Of a stretch of DNA of 64,000 nt, positions 6,958 through 15,966 are shown one piece after another. The notes below the pieces were generated by a model. That model ran no database searches. It worked only from the letters and a program-made list of their open reading frames with translations, and had not been told where the DNA came from. The stretch comes from Pokkaliibacter sp. MBI-7. Its GTDB lineage: Bacteria; Pseudomonadota; Gammaproteobacteria; Pseudomonadales; Balneatricaceae. Location of the stretch: contig NZ_JARVTG010000001.1 of NCBI RefSeq assembly GCF_029846635.1, positions 1,270,501-1,334,500 on the forward strand, in the 5' to 3' direction. Positions within the stretch are counted from its first letter, which is position 1; every line of letters begins with the position of its first letter. Position numbers and translations under genes: made by a program.

Positions 6958-9900
6958 GCAGCGGGCGCTTCAACCTCTCCGCCCTTGCGGTACGCGAGCG
7001 CGCGGTAACCCTGTTTCTGATCCTGCTGATTTCCGTCGCGGGCGTGCTGGCGTTTCTAAAGCTCGGCCGTGCTGAAGATCCGGCATTCACCATCAAGGTG
7101 ATGACTATCGTCACCGCCTGGCCGGGCGCCACCGCGCAGGAGATGCAGGATCAGGTGGCAGAGAAGATTGAGAAACGCCTGCAGGAGCTGCGCTGGTATG
7201 AACGCACGGAAACCTATACCCGCCCGGGGCTGGCGTTCACTACCCTGACGCTGCTCGACAGCACACCGCCGTCAGAGGTACAGGAGCAGTTCTATCAGGC
7301 GCGTAAAAAAGTGGGGGATGAAGTCCCTGACCTGCCGCCGGGCGTACTCGGGCCTTTCGTTAACGATGAATACGCCGATGTGACGTTCGCCCTGTTTGCG
7401 CTGAAAGCCAAAGGCGAAGATCAGCGCCATCTGGTGCGTGATGCCGAGGGACTGCGCCAGCAGCTGCTGCATGTGGCGGGTGTGAAGAAGGTCAATATCA
7501 TCGGTGAGCAGCCCGAACGTATCTATGTCGAGTTTTCCCACCAGCGGTTAGCCACCCTCGGCATCAGCCCGCAGACCCTGTTTTCGGCACTGGCCAGTCA
7601 GAATGCCCTGACCCCGGCCGGCGCCATCGAAACCCGCGGCCCGCAGGTGTTTGTCCGTCTGGATGGCCAGTTCGATGATCTGCAGAAGATCAGGGACACC
7701 CCTGTGGTGGCACAAGGCCGCACGCTGAAGCTATCTGACATCGCCAGCGTCAGCCGCGGCTATGAAGACCCCGCCACCTTCCTTGTCCGCAGTGGCGGTG
7801 AACCCGCCCTGCTGCTGGGCATCGTTATGCGCGACGGCTGGAACGGGCTGGATCTGGGCAAAGCACTGGACAGCGAAATCAGCGCGATCAACGCAGAATT
7901 GCCGGTCGGTATGAGCCTGACCAAGGTGACGGATCAGGCGGTCAATATCAGCGCCTCGGTCGACGAATTCATGATCAAGTTCTTCGTCGCCCTGCTGGTG
8001 GTCATGCTGGTGTGCTTTATCAGCATGGGCTGGCGGGTGGGCGTCGTGGTAGCGGCGGCCGTGCCACTCACGCTGGCCGCCGTGTTTGTGGTGATGCTGG
8101 CCACCGGCAAAAACTTTGACCGCATTACCCTCGGCTCGCTGATCCTCGCGCTCGGCCTGCTGGTGGATGATGCCATCATCGCCATCGAAATGATGGTGGT
8201 GAAAATGGAGGAAGGCTTCAGCCGCGTGGCAGCCTCCGCCTATGCCTGGAGCCATACGGCCGCCCCCATGCTGTCGGGGACGCTGGTCACCGCGGTGGGC
8301 TTTATGCCTAACGGTTTTGCCCGTTCCACCGCCGGTGAATACACCAGCAACATGTTCTGGATCGTCGGTATTGCCCTCATTGCTTCTTGGGTAGTGGCCG
8401 TTGTCTTCACCCCCTATCTCGGGGTGAAACTGCTGCCCGACTTCAAGACCATCGAAGGTGGTCATAGTGCGATTTACGATACCCGCCGTTATAACCAGTT
8501 CCGCCGCATACTGACGCAGGTGATTGCGCGAAAGTGGCTGGTAGCGGGTGCGGTGGTGTGCCTGTTTACGCTGGCAATCGTGGGAATGTCGGTGGTCAAG
8601 AAGCAGTTCTTCCCCATCTCTGACCGCCCTGAGGTAATGGTCGAGGTGCAGATGCCCTACGGCACCTCGATTACCCAGACCAGCGATGCTGCCGCCAAAG
8701 TGGAAGCCTGGCTGAGTAAGCAGCAGGAGGCGCGGATTGTGACCACTTACATCGGTCAGGGCGCCCCCCGGTTTTTCTTCGCCATGGGCCCCGAGCTGCC
8801 TGACCCGTCATTCGCCAAAATCGTGGTGCGTACCGACAGTCAGGAACAGCGCGAAGCACTGAAATTCCGCCTGCGCCAGGCCATCGCAGACGGCCTCGTC
8901 CCCGAGGCCCGGCTGCGTGCCACCCAGCTGGTGTTCGGTCCCTATTCCCCCTTCCCGGTGGCCTACCGGGTGTCCGGGCCTGATCCGCAGGTGTTGCGTC
9001 AGATTGCGGATGAGGTTGAGCAGGTCATGCGCGCCAGCCCGCAGATGCGCACCGTCAACACCGACTGGGGCGTACGCGTGCCAACGCTGCATTTCACCCT
9101 GCAGCAGGACCGCCTGCAGGCACTGGGCCTGAACTCCGAGGCGGTAGCACAGCAACTGCAGTTTTTGCTCAGCGGCATCCCCATCACTACCGTGCGTGAA
9201 GACATCCGTACCGTGCAGGTGCTGGCACGGTCCGCCGGCGGCGCCCGGCTTGATCCGGCCAGCATCGGTGACTTCACCGTGGCCGGAGCCGAGGGCCAGC
9301 GCATCCCGCTGTCGCAGATCGGCCGCGTTGAGGTACGTATGGAAGAGCCGGTGATCCGCCGGCGTGACCGCATGCCGACCATTACCGTGCGCGGTGACAT
9401 CGCCGAAGGTTTACAGCCGCCCGATGTATCGACACAGATTACCGCCCTGCTTAAACCCATCGTCGCCAAGCTGCCGCGTGGCTATCAGATCATCGAGGCC
9501 GGTTCCATCGAAGAGTCCGGCAAGGCGCAGACCGCCATGCTGCCGCTGTTCCCCATCATGATTGCCATCACCCTGCTGATCATTGTGCTGCAGGTACGCT
9601 CGCTGGCGGGGATGGTCATGGTGTTTCTCACCAGCCCGCTCGGCCTGATTGGCGTGGTGCCGACGCTACTGCTGTTCAACCAGCCCTTTGGCATCAATGC
9701 GCTGGTGGGCCTGATTGCGCTGTCGGGCATTCTGATGCGCAACACGCTGATCCTGATCGGGCAGATTCGTGAAAACGAACAGGCCGGGCTCGACTCGTTT
9801 CAGGCGGTGGTCGAAGCCACGGTACAACGGGCCAGACCCGTCATCCTGACGGCGCTGGCGGCCATCCTGGCCTTTATTCCGCTGACTCATTCGGTGTTCT

Positions 9901-10022
9901 GGGGAACGCTGGCTTACACCCTGATTGGCGGCACGCTGGCCGGAACGGTACTGACCCTGGTCTTCCTCCCGGCCATGTACTCCATCTGGTTCAGGATCAG
10001 GCCTGCCGCCCGGCAGCCCTGA
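6954..10022 (+). CDS. RND efflux transporter permease (AcrB/MexK-like)
   Basis: 1022 residues, the usual RND length, with 12 expected transmembrane helices and two large periplasmic loops. The first helix is VTLFLILLISVAGVLAFLKLG. The proton-relay helix 4 carries the paired aspartates in ILALGLLVDDAIIAIEMM. The second half repeats the design (LVGLIALSGILMRNTLILIG). The start at 6954 overlaps the adaptor stop and follows GGAGG; the longer open frame from 6789 lies inside the adaptor gene and is rejected. It is likely a proton-driven multidrug or solvent exporter; substrate is unknown. Confidence 0.92.
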   Translation: MSSGRFNLSALAVRERAVTLFLILLISVAGVLAFLKLGRAEDPAFTIKVMTIVTAWPGATAQEMQDQVAEKIEKRLQELRWYERTETYTRPGLAFTTLTLLDSTPPSEVQEQFYQARKKVGDEVPDLPPGVLGPFVNDEYADVTFALFALKAKGEDQRHLVRDAEGLRQQLLHVAGVKKVNIIGEQPERIYVEFSHQRLATLGISPQTLFSALASQNALTPAGAIETRGPQVFVRLDGQFDDLQKIRDTPVVAQGRTLKLSDIASVSRGYEDPATFLVRSGGEPALLLGIVMRDGWNGLDLGKALDSEISAINAELPVGMSLTKVTDQAVNISASVDEFMIKFFVALLVVMLVCFISMGWRVGVVVAAAVPLTLAAVFVVMLATGKNFDRITLGSLILALGLLVDDAIIAIEMMVVKMEEGFSRVAASAYAWSHTAAPMLSGTLVTAVGFMPNGFARSTAGEYTSNMFWIVGIALIASWVVAVVFTPYLGVKLLPDFKTIEGGHSAIYDTRRYNQFRRILTQVIARKWLVAGAVVCLFTLAIVGMSVVKKQFFPISDRPEVMVEVQMPYGTSITQTSDAAAKVEAWLSKQQEARIVTTYIGQGAPRFFFAMGPELPDPSFAKIVVRTDSQEQREALKFRLRQAIADGLVPEARLRATQLVFGPYSPFPVAYRVSGPDPQVLRQIADEVEQVMRASPQMRTVNTDWGVRVPTLHFTLQQDRLQALGLNSEAVAQQLQFLLSGIPITTVREDIRTVQVLARSAGGARLDPASIGDFTVAGAEGQRIPLSQIGRVEVRMEEPVIRRRDRMPTITVRGDIAEGLQPPDVSTQITALLKPIVAKLPRGYQIIEAGSIEESGKAQTAMLPLFPIMIAITLLIIVLQVRSLAGMVMVFLTSPLGLIGVVPTLLLFNQPFGINALVGLIALSGILMRNTLILIGQIRENEQAGLDSFQAVVEATVQRARPVILTALAAILAFIPLTHSVFWGTLAYTLIGGTLAGTVLTLVFLPAMYSIWFRIRPAARQP

Positions 10023-10076
10023 TCATCGCTATGCACTTTAACTCATGCAAAAACTGACTCATTCAAAGGAATAGCC

Positions 10077-10883
10077 ATGTCATCTTCCAAAGTTGTTGTC
10101 GTGACCGGTGTGTCCTCAGGGATTGGCCGTGCCACTGCGCAGAAGTTTGTCGAAAAGGGCTGCCGGGTATTTGGCACCGTGCGCAGCATTGCACGCACTC
10201 ATGAGCTTCAGGGCGTCACCCTGATCGAGATGGATGTCCGTGACGAAGCCTCGGTCGAACGCGCTGTCCAGAGCATCATCGCGCAGGCCAGACGCATTGA
10301 TGTGCTGATTAACAGTGCCGGTGTGACCCTGCTCGGGGCCACAGAAGAGACCTCGGTGGCGGAGGCTCAAACGCTGTTTGATACCAACCTGTTCGGCATC
10401 CTGCGGGTAATCAGGGCAGTGCTGCCGCAGATGCGTGAGCAGCGCAGCGGGCGCATCGTCAACGTCAGCTCAGTGCTGGGCTTTCTGCCGGCACCTTACA
10501 TGGCGCTTTATTCAGCCTCCAAGCATGCGGTTGAGGGGCTGTCCGAAACCCTTGATCACGAGGTGCGCACGTTCGGCATTCGCGTTGCGCTGGTTGAGCC
10601 TTCCTTCACTAAGACCAATATGGACCTCAATGCACCGGTCACGGCCGCCACCATCAGTGACTACCAGCAGGAGCGCAGCGTGGTCACGACGGCCATTCAG
10701 GAGAATGTGCAGAAAGCCCCTAAACCCGAGGGCGTCGCCACCACCATCGTCGAGGCGGGCCTGGGTGCCTGGAAAATGCGCCATACCCCCAAAGGCGAAG
10801 CCTCTTTACTCGCTAAGTTGCGCCGTTTTATGCCAGCAGGCCCGGTCAGCAAGGGACTGAGAAAGACCTTTGGTCTGGCCTGA
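10077..10883 (+). CDS. short-chain dehydrogenase/reductase
   Basis: 268 residues of the classical SDR family. The NAD(P)-binding GVSSGIG is at residues 11-17, the NSAG motif at 79-82, the catalytic Ser at 131/132 and YSASK at 145-149 (Tyr145, Lys149). It begins 54 bases after the RND pump with AAGGAAT before its ATG, so it may be co-transcribed with the efflux genes. The substrate is not evident. AcrB-like pump operons sometimes carry such oxidoreductases, which could modify the exported compound; that is inference. Confidence 0.85.
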   Translation: MSSSKVVVVTGVSSGIGRATAQKFVEKGCRVFGTVRSIARTHELQGVTLIEMDVRDEASVERAVQSIIAQARRIDVLINSAGVTLLGATEETSVAEAQTLFDTNLFGILRVIRAVLPQMREQRSGRIVNVSSVLGFLPAPYMALYSASKHAVEGLSETLDHEVRTFGIRVALVEPSFTKTNMDLNAPVTAATISDYQQERSVVTTAIQENVQKAPKPEGVATTIVEAGLGAWKMRHTPKGEASLLAKLRRFMPAGPVSKGLRKTFGLA

Positions 10884-10928
10884 GCGTGTCAGCCACCGCT
10901 GTAAATCACCATCAACGGGAATGCATTT

Positions 10929-12368
10929 ATGACTCATGCGCACCATACCGAAGCCTCCCCCGCTATAGCCTCCCCCTGGCCGGTGTTCTGGGTGGCCAGC
11001 GTGGCGGTATTTCTGGTGTCGATGGACGGCACCATGCTGTTTGCCGCCTTCAGCGCCCTGCGTGCCGGTTTTCCGCAGGCGACAGCTGCCGACCTGTCAT
11101 GGGTCCTGAATGCCTACACCGTGGTCTATGCCGCACTGCTGGTCCCGGCGGGCGGGCTGGCCGACCGGCATGGACGCAAGAAGGTCTTTATCGCGGGTGT
11201 CGTGCTGTTTCTGCTCGCTTCCGTGGCCTGCGGGCTGGCAGGCACCGTGCACTGGCTGGTGGCAGCAAGGGTGCTGCAGGCTATGGGCGCGGCGTTGCTG
11301 ACACCGGCGTCGCTGTCACTGGTGCTGGGCGCCTTTCCGGCTGAGCGGCGCGCCATTGCCGTCAGCCTGTGGGGCGCCGTTGGCGGTCTGGCCGCCGCCG
11401 TCGGCCCCAGTCTGGGCTCATTCGCCATTGCCGCGCTGGGCTGGCAGTGGGCGTTCTATCTCAACGTCCCGCTGGGTCTGTTCTCTGTCTGGCGTGGCAT
11501 GACGCTGCTGCAGGAGTCACGGCAGTTCAGCAGCCGACGCCCGCTGGATGTGGCAGGCATGGGCCTGCTGATTATCGGGGTGGGGGCACTGGCGCTGGCG
11601 GTCGTGCAGGCCGATTCCCCTCAATGGTCGCGTCAGGCGCTGCTGGCCTCTGCCGCTACCGGCGTGCTTGGACTGGCGGGTTTTATTGCCTGGGCGCGAG
11701 TCGCTCCTGCGCCGCTGGTGGATCTGAATCTGTTCCGTCACCCCACCTATCGCTACGTAAATCTGGCCACCTTCAGCTTTGGCATTGCGTTCGCGATGAT
11801 GTTCTTTGCGTTCTTTTTCTACATGAATGCAATCTGGAACTATCCCTTACCGCTGGCTGGCATTGCCATGGCACCGGGCCCGCTGATGGTCATTCCGGCC
11901 GCCGCGCTGTCCGGCCGGGCAGCCAGCCGTCATGGTCATCGCCCGCTGCTGCTCGCGGGCTGCCTGATCTATGCTGGCAGTGCGCTCTGGTTCTATCTGG
12001 TGCCCGGCGTGGAACCTGCCTACCTGACTCAATGGCTGCCGGGCATGCTGCTCAGCGGTATCGGCATCGGCATGGTTATGCCTTCGCTGTCAGGGGCGGC
12101 AGTCAGCCACTTACCCGCAGAGCACTATGCCGTCGGCGGTGCCGTCAATCAGGCAGTCCGCCAGATCGGCTCCGTCATTGGCGTCGCGCTGACGGTGCTG
12201 ATACTGGGCAGTGCCAGCCTGCAACGCGCCAGCTTTGACGCCATTTATCTTTGCCATATGGGACTGGCGCTGCTCACCGCAGTGCTCTGCCTGCCGGTCA
12301 GCACCGCGCCAGCGACTATCCGCAACGCCAGTACAACGCCGCCGGATGCAGCCAGACCCATAAGCTGA
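10929..12368 (+). CDS. MFS drug:proton antiporter, DHA2 family (14-TMS type)
   Basis: 479 residues, highly hydrophobic. The N-terminal helix carries the DHA2 signature around FLVSMDGTMLFAAFSAL. LADRHGRKKVFIAG is the MFS motif A between helices 2 and 3. The length fits the 14-helix EmrB/QacA class. It lies 45 bases after the SDR gene in the same direction. It is probably an inner-membrane exporter and the second pump of the run. A C-terminal tail of small polar residues is not conserved in the family. Confidence 0.88.
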   Translation: MTHAHHTEASPAIASPWPVFWVASVAVFLVSMDGTMLFAAFSALRAGFPQATAADLSWVLNAYTVVYAALLVPAGGLADRHGRKKVFIAGVVLFLLASVACGLAGTVHWLVAARVLQAMGAALLTPASLSLVLGAFPAERRAIAVSLWGAVGGLAAAVGPSLGSFAIAALGWQWAFYLNVPLGLFSVWRGMTLLQESRQFSSRRPLDVAGMGLLIIGVGALALAVVQADSPQWSRQALLASAATGVLGLAGFIAWARVAPAPLVDLNLFRHPTYRYVNLATFSFGIAFAMMFFAFFFYMNAIWNYPLPLAGIAMAPGPLMVIPAAALSGRAASRHGHRPLLLAGCLIYAGSALWFYLVPGVEPAYLTQWLPGMLLSGIGIGMVMPSLSGAAVSHLPAEHYAVGGAVNQAVRQIGSVIGVALTVLILGSASLQRASFDAIYLCHMGLALLTAVLCLPVSTAPATIRNASTTPPDAARPIS

Positions 12369-12429
12369 CCTTTGTCGCTGTTTATTGAGTGCGCGACCAC
12401 CCTGACCTGCTGATGACGGAGTCTATGCC

Positions 12430-12972
12430 ATGAGTACCCCACCCCATTCTGACTGGATAGCGCAGCACGAAGCGGCCTGTCAGCGCGCACTTGCCGGCGG
12501 CGGGAAAGCCGGTATCGCCACGCTGGAGCAGCTGGCGGGAAAAAGCGGAAGAGAGATTCTCGAAGGGATGATGGCGGGCACGCTGCCCTACCCGCCCATG
12601 AATGACACCATGAACATGACCCTGCTGGAGACTGGTGACGGCTACGCCCTGTTTCAGGGCATTCCGCTGCCCCAGCATTACAACCCGGCCGGCACGGTTC
12701 ACGGTGGCTGGTTTGCCACCCTGCTGGATTCGGCTCTGGGCTGCGCCGTACAAAGTACACTGGCTCCCGCGCGAAGCTATACCACGGTGGAGCTGAGCAC
12801 CCATATTGTCCGCCCGGCGTCATACCGGACGGGCCCGTTACGCGCCAGCGCCCGCGTCATCCATGATGGCCGCCGCCTGCTCACTGCCGAGGCCCGTGTG
12901 GAAGATGAAAGCGGCAGGCTGTATGCCCATGCCACGGCGATCTGCATGCCGCTGGACATGCCGCCCGTCTGA
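12430..12972 (+). CDS. PaaI/hotdog-fold acyl-CoA thioesterase
   Basis: 180 residues. The core has the PaaI-type catalytic stretch NPAGTVHGGWFATLLDSALG, then VELSTHIVRPA and a beta-rich C-terminus (TGPLRASARVIHDGRRLLTAEARVEDE). Such proteins are cytosolic tetrameric hotdog thioesterases acting on acyl- or aryl-acyl-CoA. It lies 61 bases after the MFS gene and is probably the last gene of the efflux-linked run. The first 40 residues are less conserved. Substrate unknown. Confidence 0.82.
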   Translation: MSTPPHSDWIAQHEAACQRALAGGGKAGIATLEQLAGKSGREILEGMMAGTLPYPPMNDTMNMTLLETGDGYALFQGIPLPQHYNPAGTVHGGWFATLLDSALGCAVQSTLAPARSYTTVELSTHIVRPASYRTGPLRASARVIHDGRRLLTAEARVEDESGRLYAHATAICMPLDMPPV

Positions 12973-12997
12973 CAGAGATGCACAAGGTGCAGCATCA

Positions 12998-13399
12998 TTA
13001 CAGACAGCACTCCTGCAGGGCTGGCCGGTTTCTGCCACCGGGCAGGATCACCAGCATGGTCTCCACATCGCGCCCGGCATCGTGACTCAGGCTGATTTCC
13101 AGCCCGCTGGAGAACCCCAGCAGCAGGCCGTGATCAACGCTTGTGTAGCGCTGCAGATAGCCCGCCTCCATATAGGCAGGCAAGTACTGCCGATGCGGAA
13201 AGTGCACCCCCTGTTCCCCCTGTAAGGTGCGTTCCTGCGGCGTGACGGTCTCGACCAGCCGCCAGCGGTCATCGCCATCATCAAAGAACACCTTGTAGCT
13301 GCAACCGTCATCGAAGCTCAGAAACAGACAGCTGCAGTTGTTCTGGCGTCTGCCATCCAGCCAGTATTCCCTGGCGAGAATGGACGTACAGCTTCTCAT
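12998..13399 (-). CDS. hypothetical protein, Cys- and aromatic-rich
   Basis: 133 residues with no family I recognise. GGGAAGG sits 3 bases before the ATG, which supports translation. The protein is acidic in the middle (FFDDGDDRW), has no clear membrane segment, and carries cysteines near both ends (NNCSC near the start, ECCL at the C-terminus). The pattern LFLSFDDGCSYKVFFDDG could be paired beta-strands. It is flanked by a convergent thioesterase and lies downstream of the dehydrogenase gene beyond a hairpin, so it probably has its own promoter. Confidence 0.55.
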   Translation of the reverse strand: MRSCTSILAREYWLDGRRQNNCSCLFLSFDDGCSYKVFFDDGDDRWRLVETVTPQERTLQGEQGVHFPHRQYLPAYMEAGYLQRYTSVDHGLLLGFSSGLEISLSHDAGRDVETMLVILPGGRNRPALQECCL

Positions 13400-13585
13400 C
13401 GCCCTTCCCTCACTAAGTTCATATAGGTTTACCTGTCGCTTGCATCATCAAACTGCAATAGCAGAACGGCGACACCCCGGCGTACAGCGGTGTCACCAGA
13501 GTGATCAGGGTTTGATCAGCAAAGGTCGCGCCAACTCAATAACACGGCAGGCAGCACCGCAAGCCCTGACGGCAGAAACGACAAC

Positions 13586-13611
13586 GCCAGCCTGATTTGC
13601 ATCAGGCTGGC
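13586..13611 (-). terminator. terminator of the alcohol dehydrogenase gene
   Basis: GCCAGCCTGAT (13586-13596) pairs exactly with ATCAGGCTGGC (13601-13611) over a 4-base loop. On the minus strand it follows the dehydrogenase stop and is trailed by a T-rich GTTGTCGTTT. The 11-bp stem is strong. Confidence 0.75.
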
Positions 13612-13648
13612 ATCGGGCAGAGCGCGGGTAGTGCTCAGAGGATGCTGA

Positions 13649-14701
13649 TTACAGCGAGGCCATGTCGATCACAAAGCGATACTTCACATCACCCTTGATC
13701 ATGCGTTCATAGGCTTCGTTGATCTGATCCATGCGGATCATCTCCACGTCACAGGTGATGCCGTGCTCAGCGGAGAAATCCAGCACTTCCTGCGTTTCCT
13801 TCATACCGCCGATCATCGAGCCGACCAGTTTGCGGCGTTTGCCGATCAGGTGGAAGCTGTGAATGGCGGGCTCATCCAGCGGCTCCACCTGACCGACGAT
13901 GATGTGGGTACCATCAACTTTCAGGCAGGCCAGATAGGGGTTGTAATCGTGCTTGGTGGGCACGGTGTCGAGCATGAAGTCGAAGCTCTCGTACGCGGCT
14001 TCCATCTGTGCCGGATCGGTGGAAACGATCACGTGATCCGCTCCCTGTTTTTTGGCCTCGGCCACTTTGCTGGCGGAACGGGTGAAGATGGTTACTTCGG
14101 CACCCAGTGCCCTGGCGTATTTGACGCCCATATGGCCCAGACCACCCATACCGATAATGCCGACCTTGTCACCGGCTTTGACACCGTAATGCTTGAGCGG
14201 GGAATAGGTAGTGATACCGGCGCAGAGAATGGGTGCTGCAGATTTGATGTCCAGCGCATCGGGGATTTTCACCACGAAGTGCTCAGTCACCACGATGGTT
14301 TTGGAGTAACCGCCGTAGGTGGGCAGGTTGTCGCTGTGCAGATGGAAGCCGTTGTAGGTCGGCGCCATGCCTTTGGCGCAGTACTGCTCCAGATCGGCCT
14401 TGCAGGAAGAACACACCCGGCAGGACTCGACCATACAGCCAACCCCCACCAGATCACCGACCTTGTATTTCTGCACATCACTGCCGACGGCACTGACGCG
14501 GCCGATAATTTCATGGCCGGGCACCATCGGGAACACCGAATTGCCCCATTCGTTACGGGCCTGATGGATGTCGGAATGGCAGACACCGCTGTAGAGAATT
14601 TCAATGGTGACATCGTCAGGCCGCGCGTCCCGACGCTCGAATGTAAAGGGTTTCAGAGGGCTTGTGGCGGACTCGGCCGCGTATCCCAGTACTTTCAACA
14701 T
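13649..14701 (-). CDS. zinc-dependent NAD(P) alcohol dehydrogenase / aldehyde reductase (YahK/Ahr-like)
   Basis: 350 residues of the medium-chain dehydrogenase family, cinnamyl-alcohol-dehydrogenase branch. Catalytic zinc ligands are visible in YSGVCHSDIH and PGHEIIGRV. The structural zinc cysteines are in SCRVCSSCKADLEQYC, and the nucleotide site is GIIGMGGLGHMGVKYA. It probably reduces aldehydes with NADPH. The ATG at 14701 was preferred because AAGG lies upstream and the family begins MLKVLGY; a GTG three codons earlier is possible. It is divergent from an AraC regulator, as yqhD is from yqhC in E. coli, which suggests aldehyde-responsive activation. Confidence 0.88.
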   Translation of the reverse strand: MLKVLGYAAESATSPLKPFTFERRDARPDDVTIEILYSGVCHSDIHQARNEWGNSVFPMVPGHEIIGRVSAVGSDVQKYKVGDLVGVGCMVESCRVCSSCKADLEQYCAKGMAPTYNGFHLHSDNLPTYGGYSKTIVVTEHFVVKIPDALDIKSAAPILCAGITTYSPLKHYGVKAGDKVGIIGMGGLGHMGVKYARALGAEVTIFTRSASKVAEAKKQGADHVIVSTDPAQMEAAYESFDFMLDTVPTKHDYNPYLACLKVDGTHIIVGQVEPLDEPAIHSFHLIGKRRKLVGSMIGGMKETQEVLDFSAEHGITCDVEMIRMDQINEAYERMIKGDVKYRFVIDMASL

Positions 14702-14946
14702 AATCAGCACCTTACAGTCTGGTTCAGGGAGAGCGAAGCGACCTGACGGGTATCAGTCACCTCAATAACCTCCGCCCGAAGGGGATCGGGCGAGGACGCT
14801 ACTATGCCGCGGGCGGTGCTGACAGCGCATGTCAGATCCTCGGGGATACTTGCCTATTTCTCCTAACCTGTCTGGAAAGACGCTGCTTTTTGTACCATTA
14901 GTAGTCAGAATCTCCGCCTACCCTGCACAACCGGACGAGGCCATCG

Positions 14947-15918
14947 ATGACGACTGCACGCCAGCCCCTGGACAATTGCCCCTTCAACACGCCAACCGAT
15001 GGCACCACCGCCGCGATAGAAACCCTGACCGCAGAGAGCGCGAATATCCCCGCCTGCCGGGAAGATCTGGTGCAACTGCTGCAACCGCTGATCCGGCAGG
15101 AAGGTTTTCAGTCCACCGCCGTCGACGGCGTGCATGTGGTCAGTTCGATCTACGGTTGTCAGCGCAATCCGATGATCTACGAGCCGGGCATTTTCATCGT
15201 CGCGCAGGGGCGCAAGATCGGTTACCTCGGCGAAAACCGCTATCACTATGACCCCGGTAACTATCTGGTGCAGACCCTGCCACTGCCGTTCGAGTGTGAA
15301 ACCTTTGCCTCGCCGCAGATGCCGATGATGGGGCTGGCGGTGCTGATTGACCCGGTGATGCTGTCGGAGCTGGTAGCGCAGATGGGCTACAGCCATCACC
15401 CCGAGCAGGCGGATGTGGAGCCGATGGCCTCGGTGCCGATGAATGCCTCCATGCATCAGGCGGTGCTGCGCCTGTTACAGACCCTCAATGATCCGCTGGA
15501 AGCCAGAGTGCTGGGCAGTGCCCGGGTGCGTGAAGTGCTGTATGAAGTGCTGCGCGGCCCCTGCAGTGGGGCGTTGCTGCAGCTGTTACGCCAGCAGGGC
15601 AACTTCTCCCGCATCGTGCATGTGCTTAGCTATCTGCACCGGCACTACAACCAGCCGCTGGAAATCGAGCAGCTGGCGCGGGAGGCCAATATGAGCCTGT
15701 CGACCTTCCATCTTCACTTCAAGAACGTCACCTGCAGTTCACCGCTGCAGTACCTGAAGCGTATCCGCCTGCTCAAGGCCCGCCAGCTGATCATGCAGGG
15801 GGAGAACAACGTCAGTACCGCCGCCATGGAAGTGGGCTATGAAAGCCCGTCGCAGTTCAGCCGGGAATACAAACGCTATTTTGGCGCGGCGCCCCGCAGT
15901 GAACGGGTCGGCGCCTGA
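14947..15918 (+). CDS. AraC family activator with cupin-like N-domain (YqhC-type)
   Basis: 323 residues. The N-terminal AraC-type regulator domain spans about residues 40-190 (PMIYEPGIFIVAQGRKIGYL, then YLVQTLPLPFECET). The C-terminal pair of helix-turn-helices covers 225-320 (LEIEQLAREANMSLSTFHLHF and STAAMEVGYESPSQFSREY). Proteins of this layout, such as YqhC, sense reactive aldehydes and activate an adjacent reductase gene. The divergent zinc dehydrogenase is the likely target across the roughly 245-base gap. Confidence 0.88.
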   Translation: MTTARQPLDNCPFNTPTDGTTAAIETLTAESANIPACREDLVQLLQPLIRQEGFQSTAVDGVHVVSSIYGCQRNPMIYEPGIFIVAQGRKIGYLGENRYHYDPGNYLVQTLPLPFECETFASPQMPMMGLAVLIDPVMLSELVAQMGYSHHPEQADVEPMASVPMNASMHQAVLRLLQTLNDPLEARVLGSARVREVLYEVLRGPCSGALLQLLRQQGNFSRIVHVLSYLHRHYNQPLEIEQLAREANMSLSTFHLHFKNVTCSSPLQYLKRIRLLKARQLIMQGENNVSTAAMEVGYESPSQFSREYKRYFGAAPRSERVGA

Positions 15919-15966
15919 ACGCAGGAGCAGCCCATGGCCTGCGCTCAGTTGATCATCGGCCGGTGT

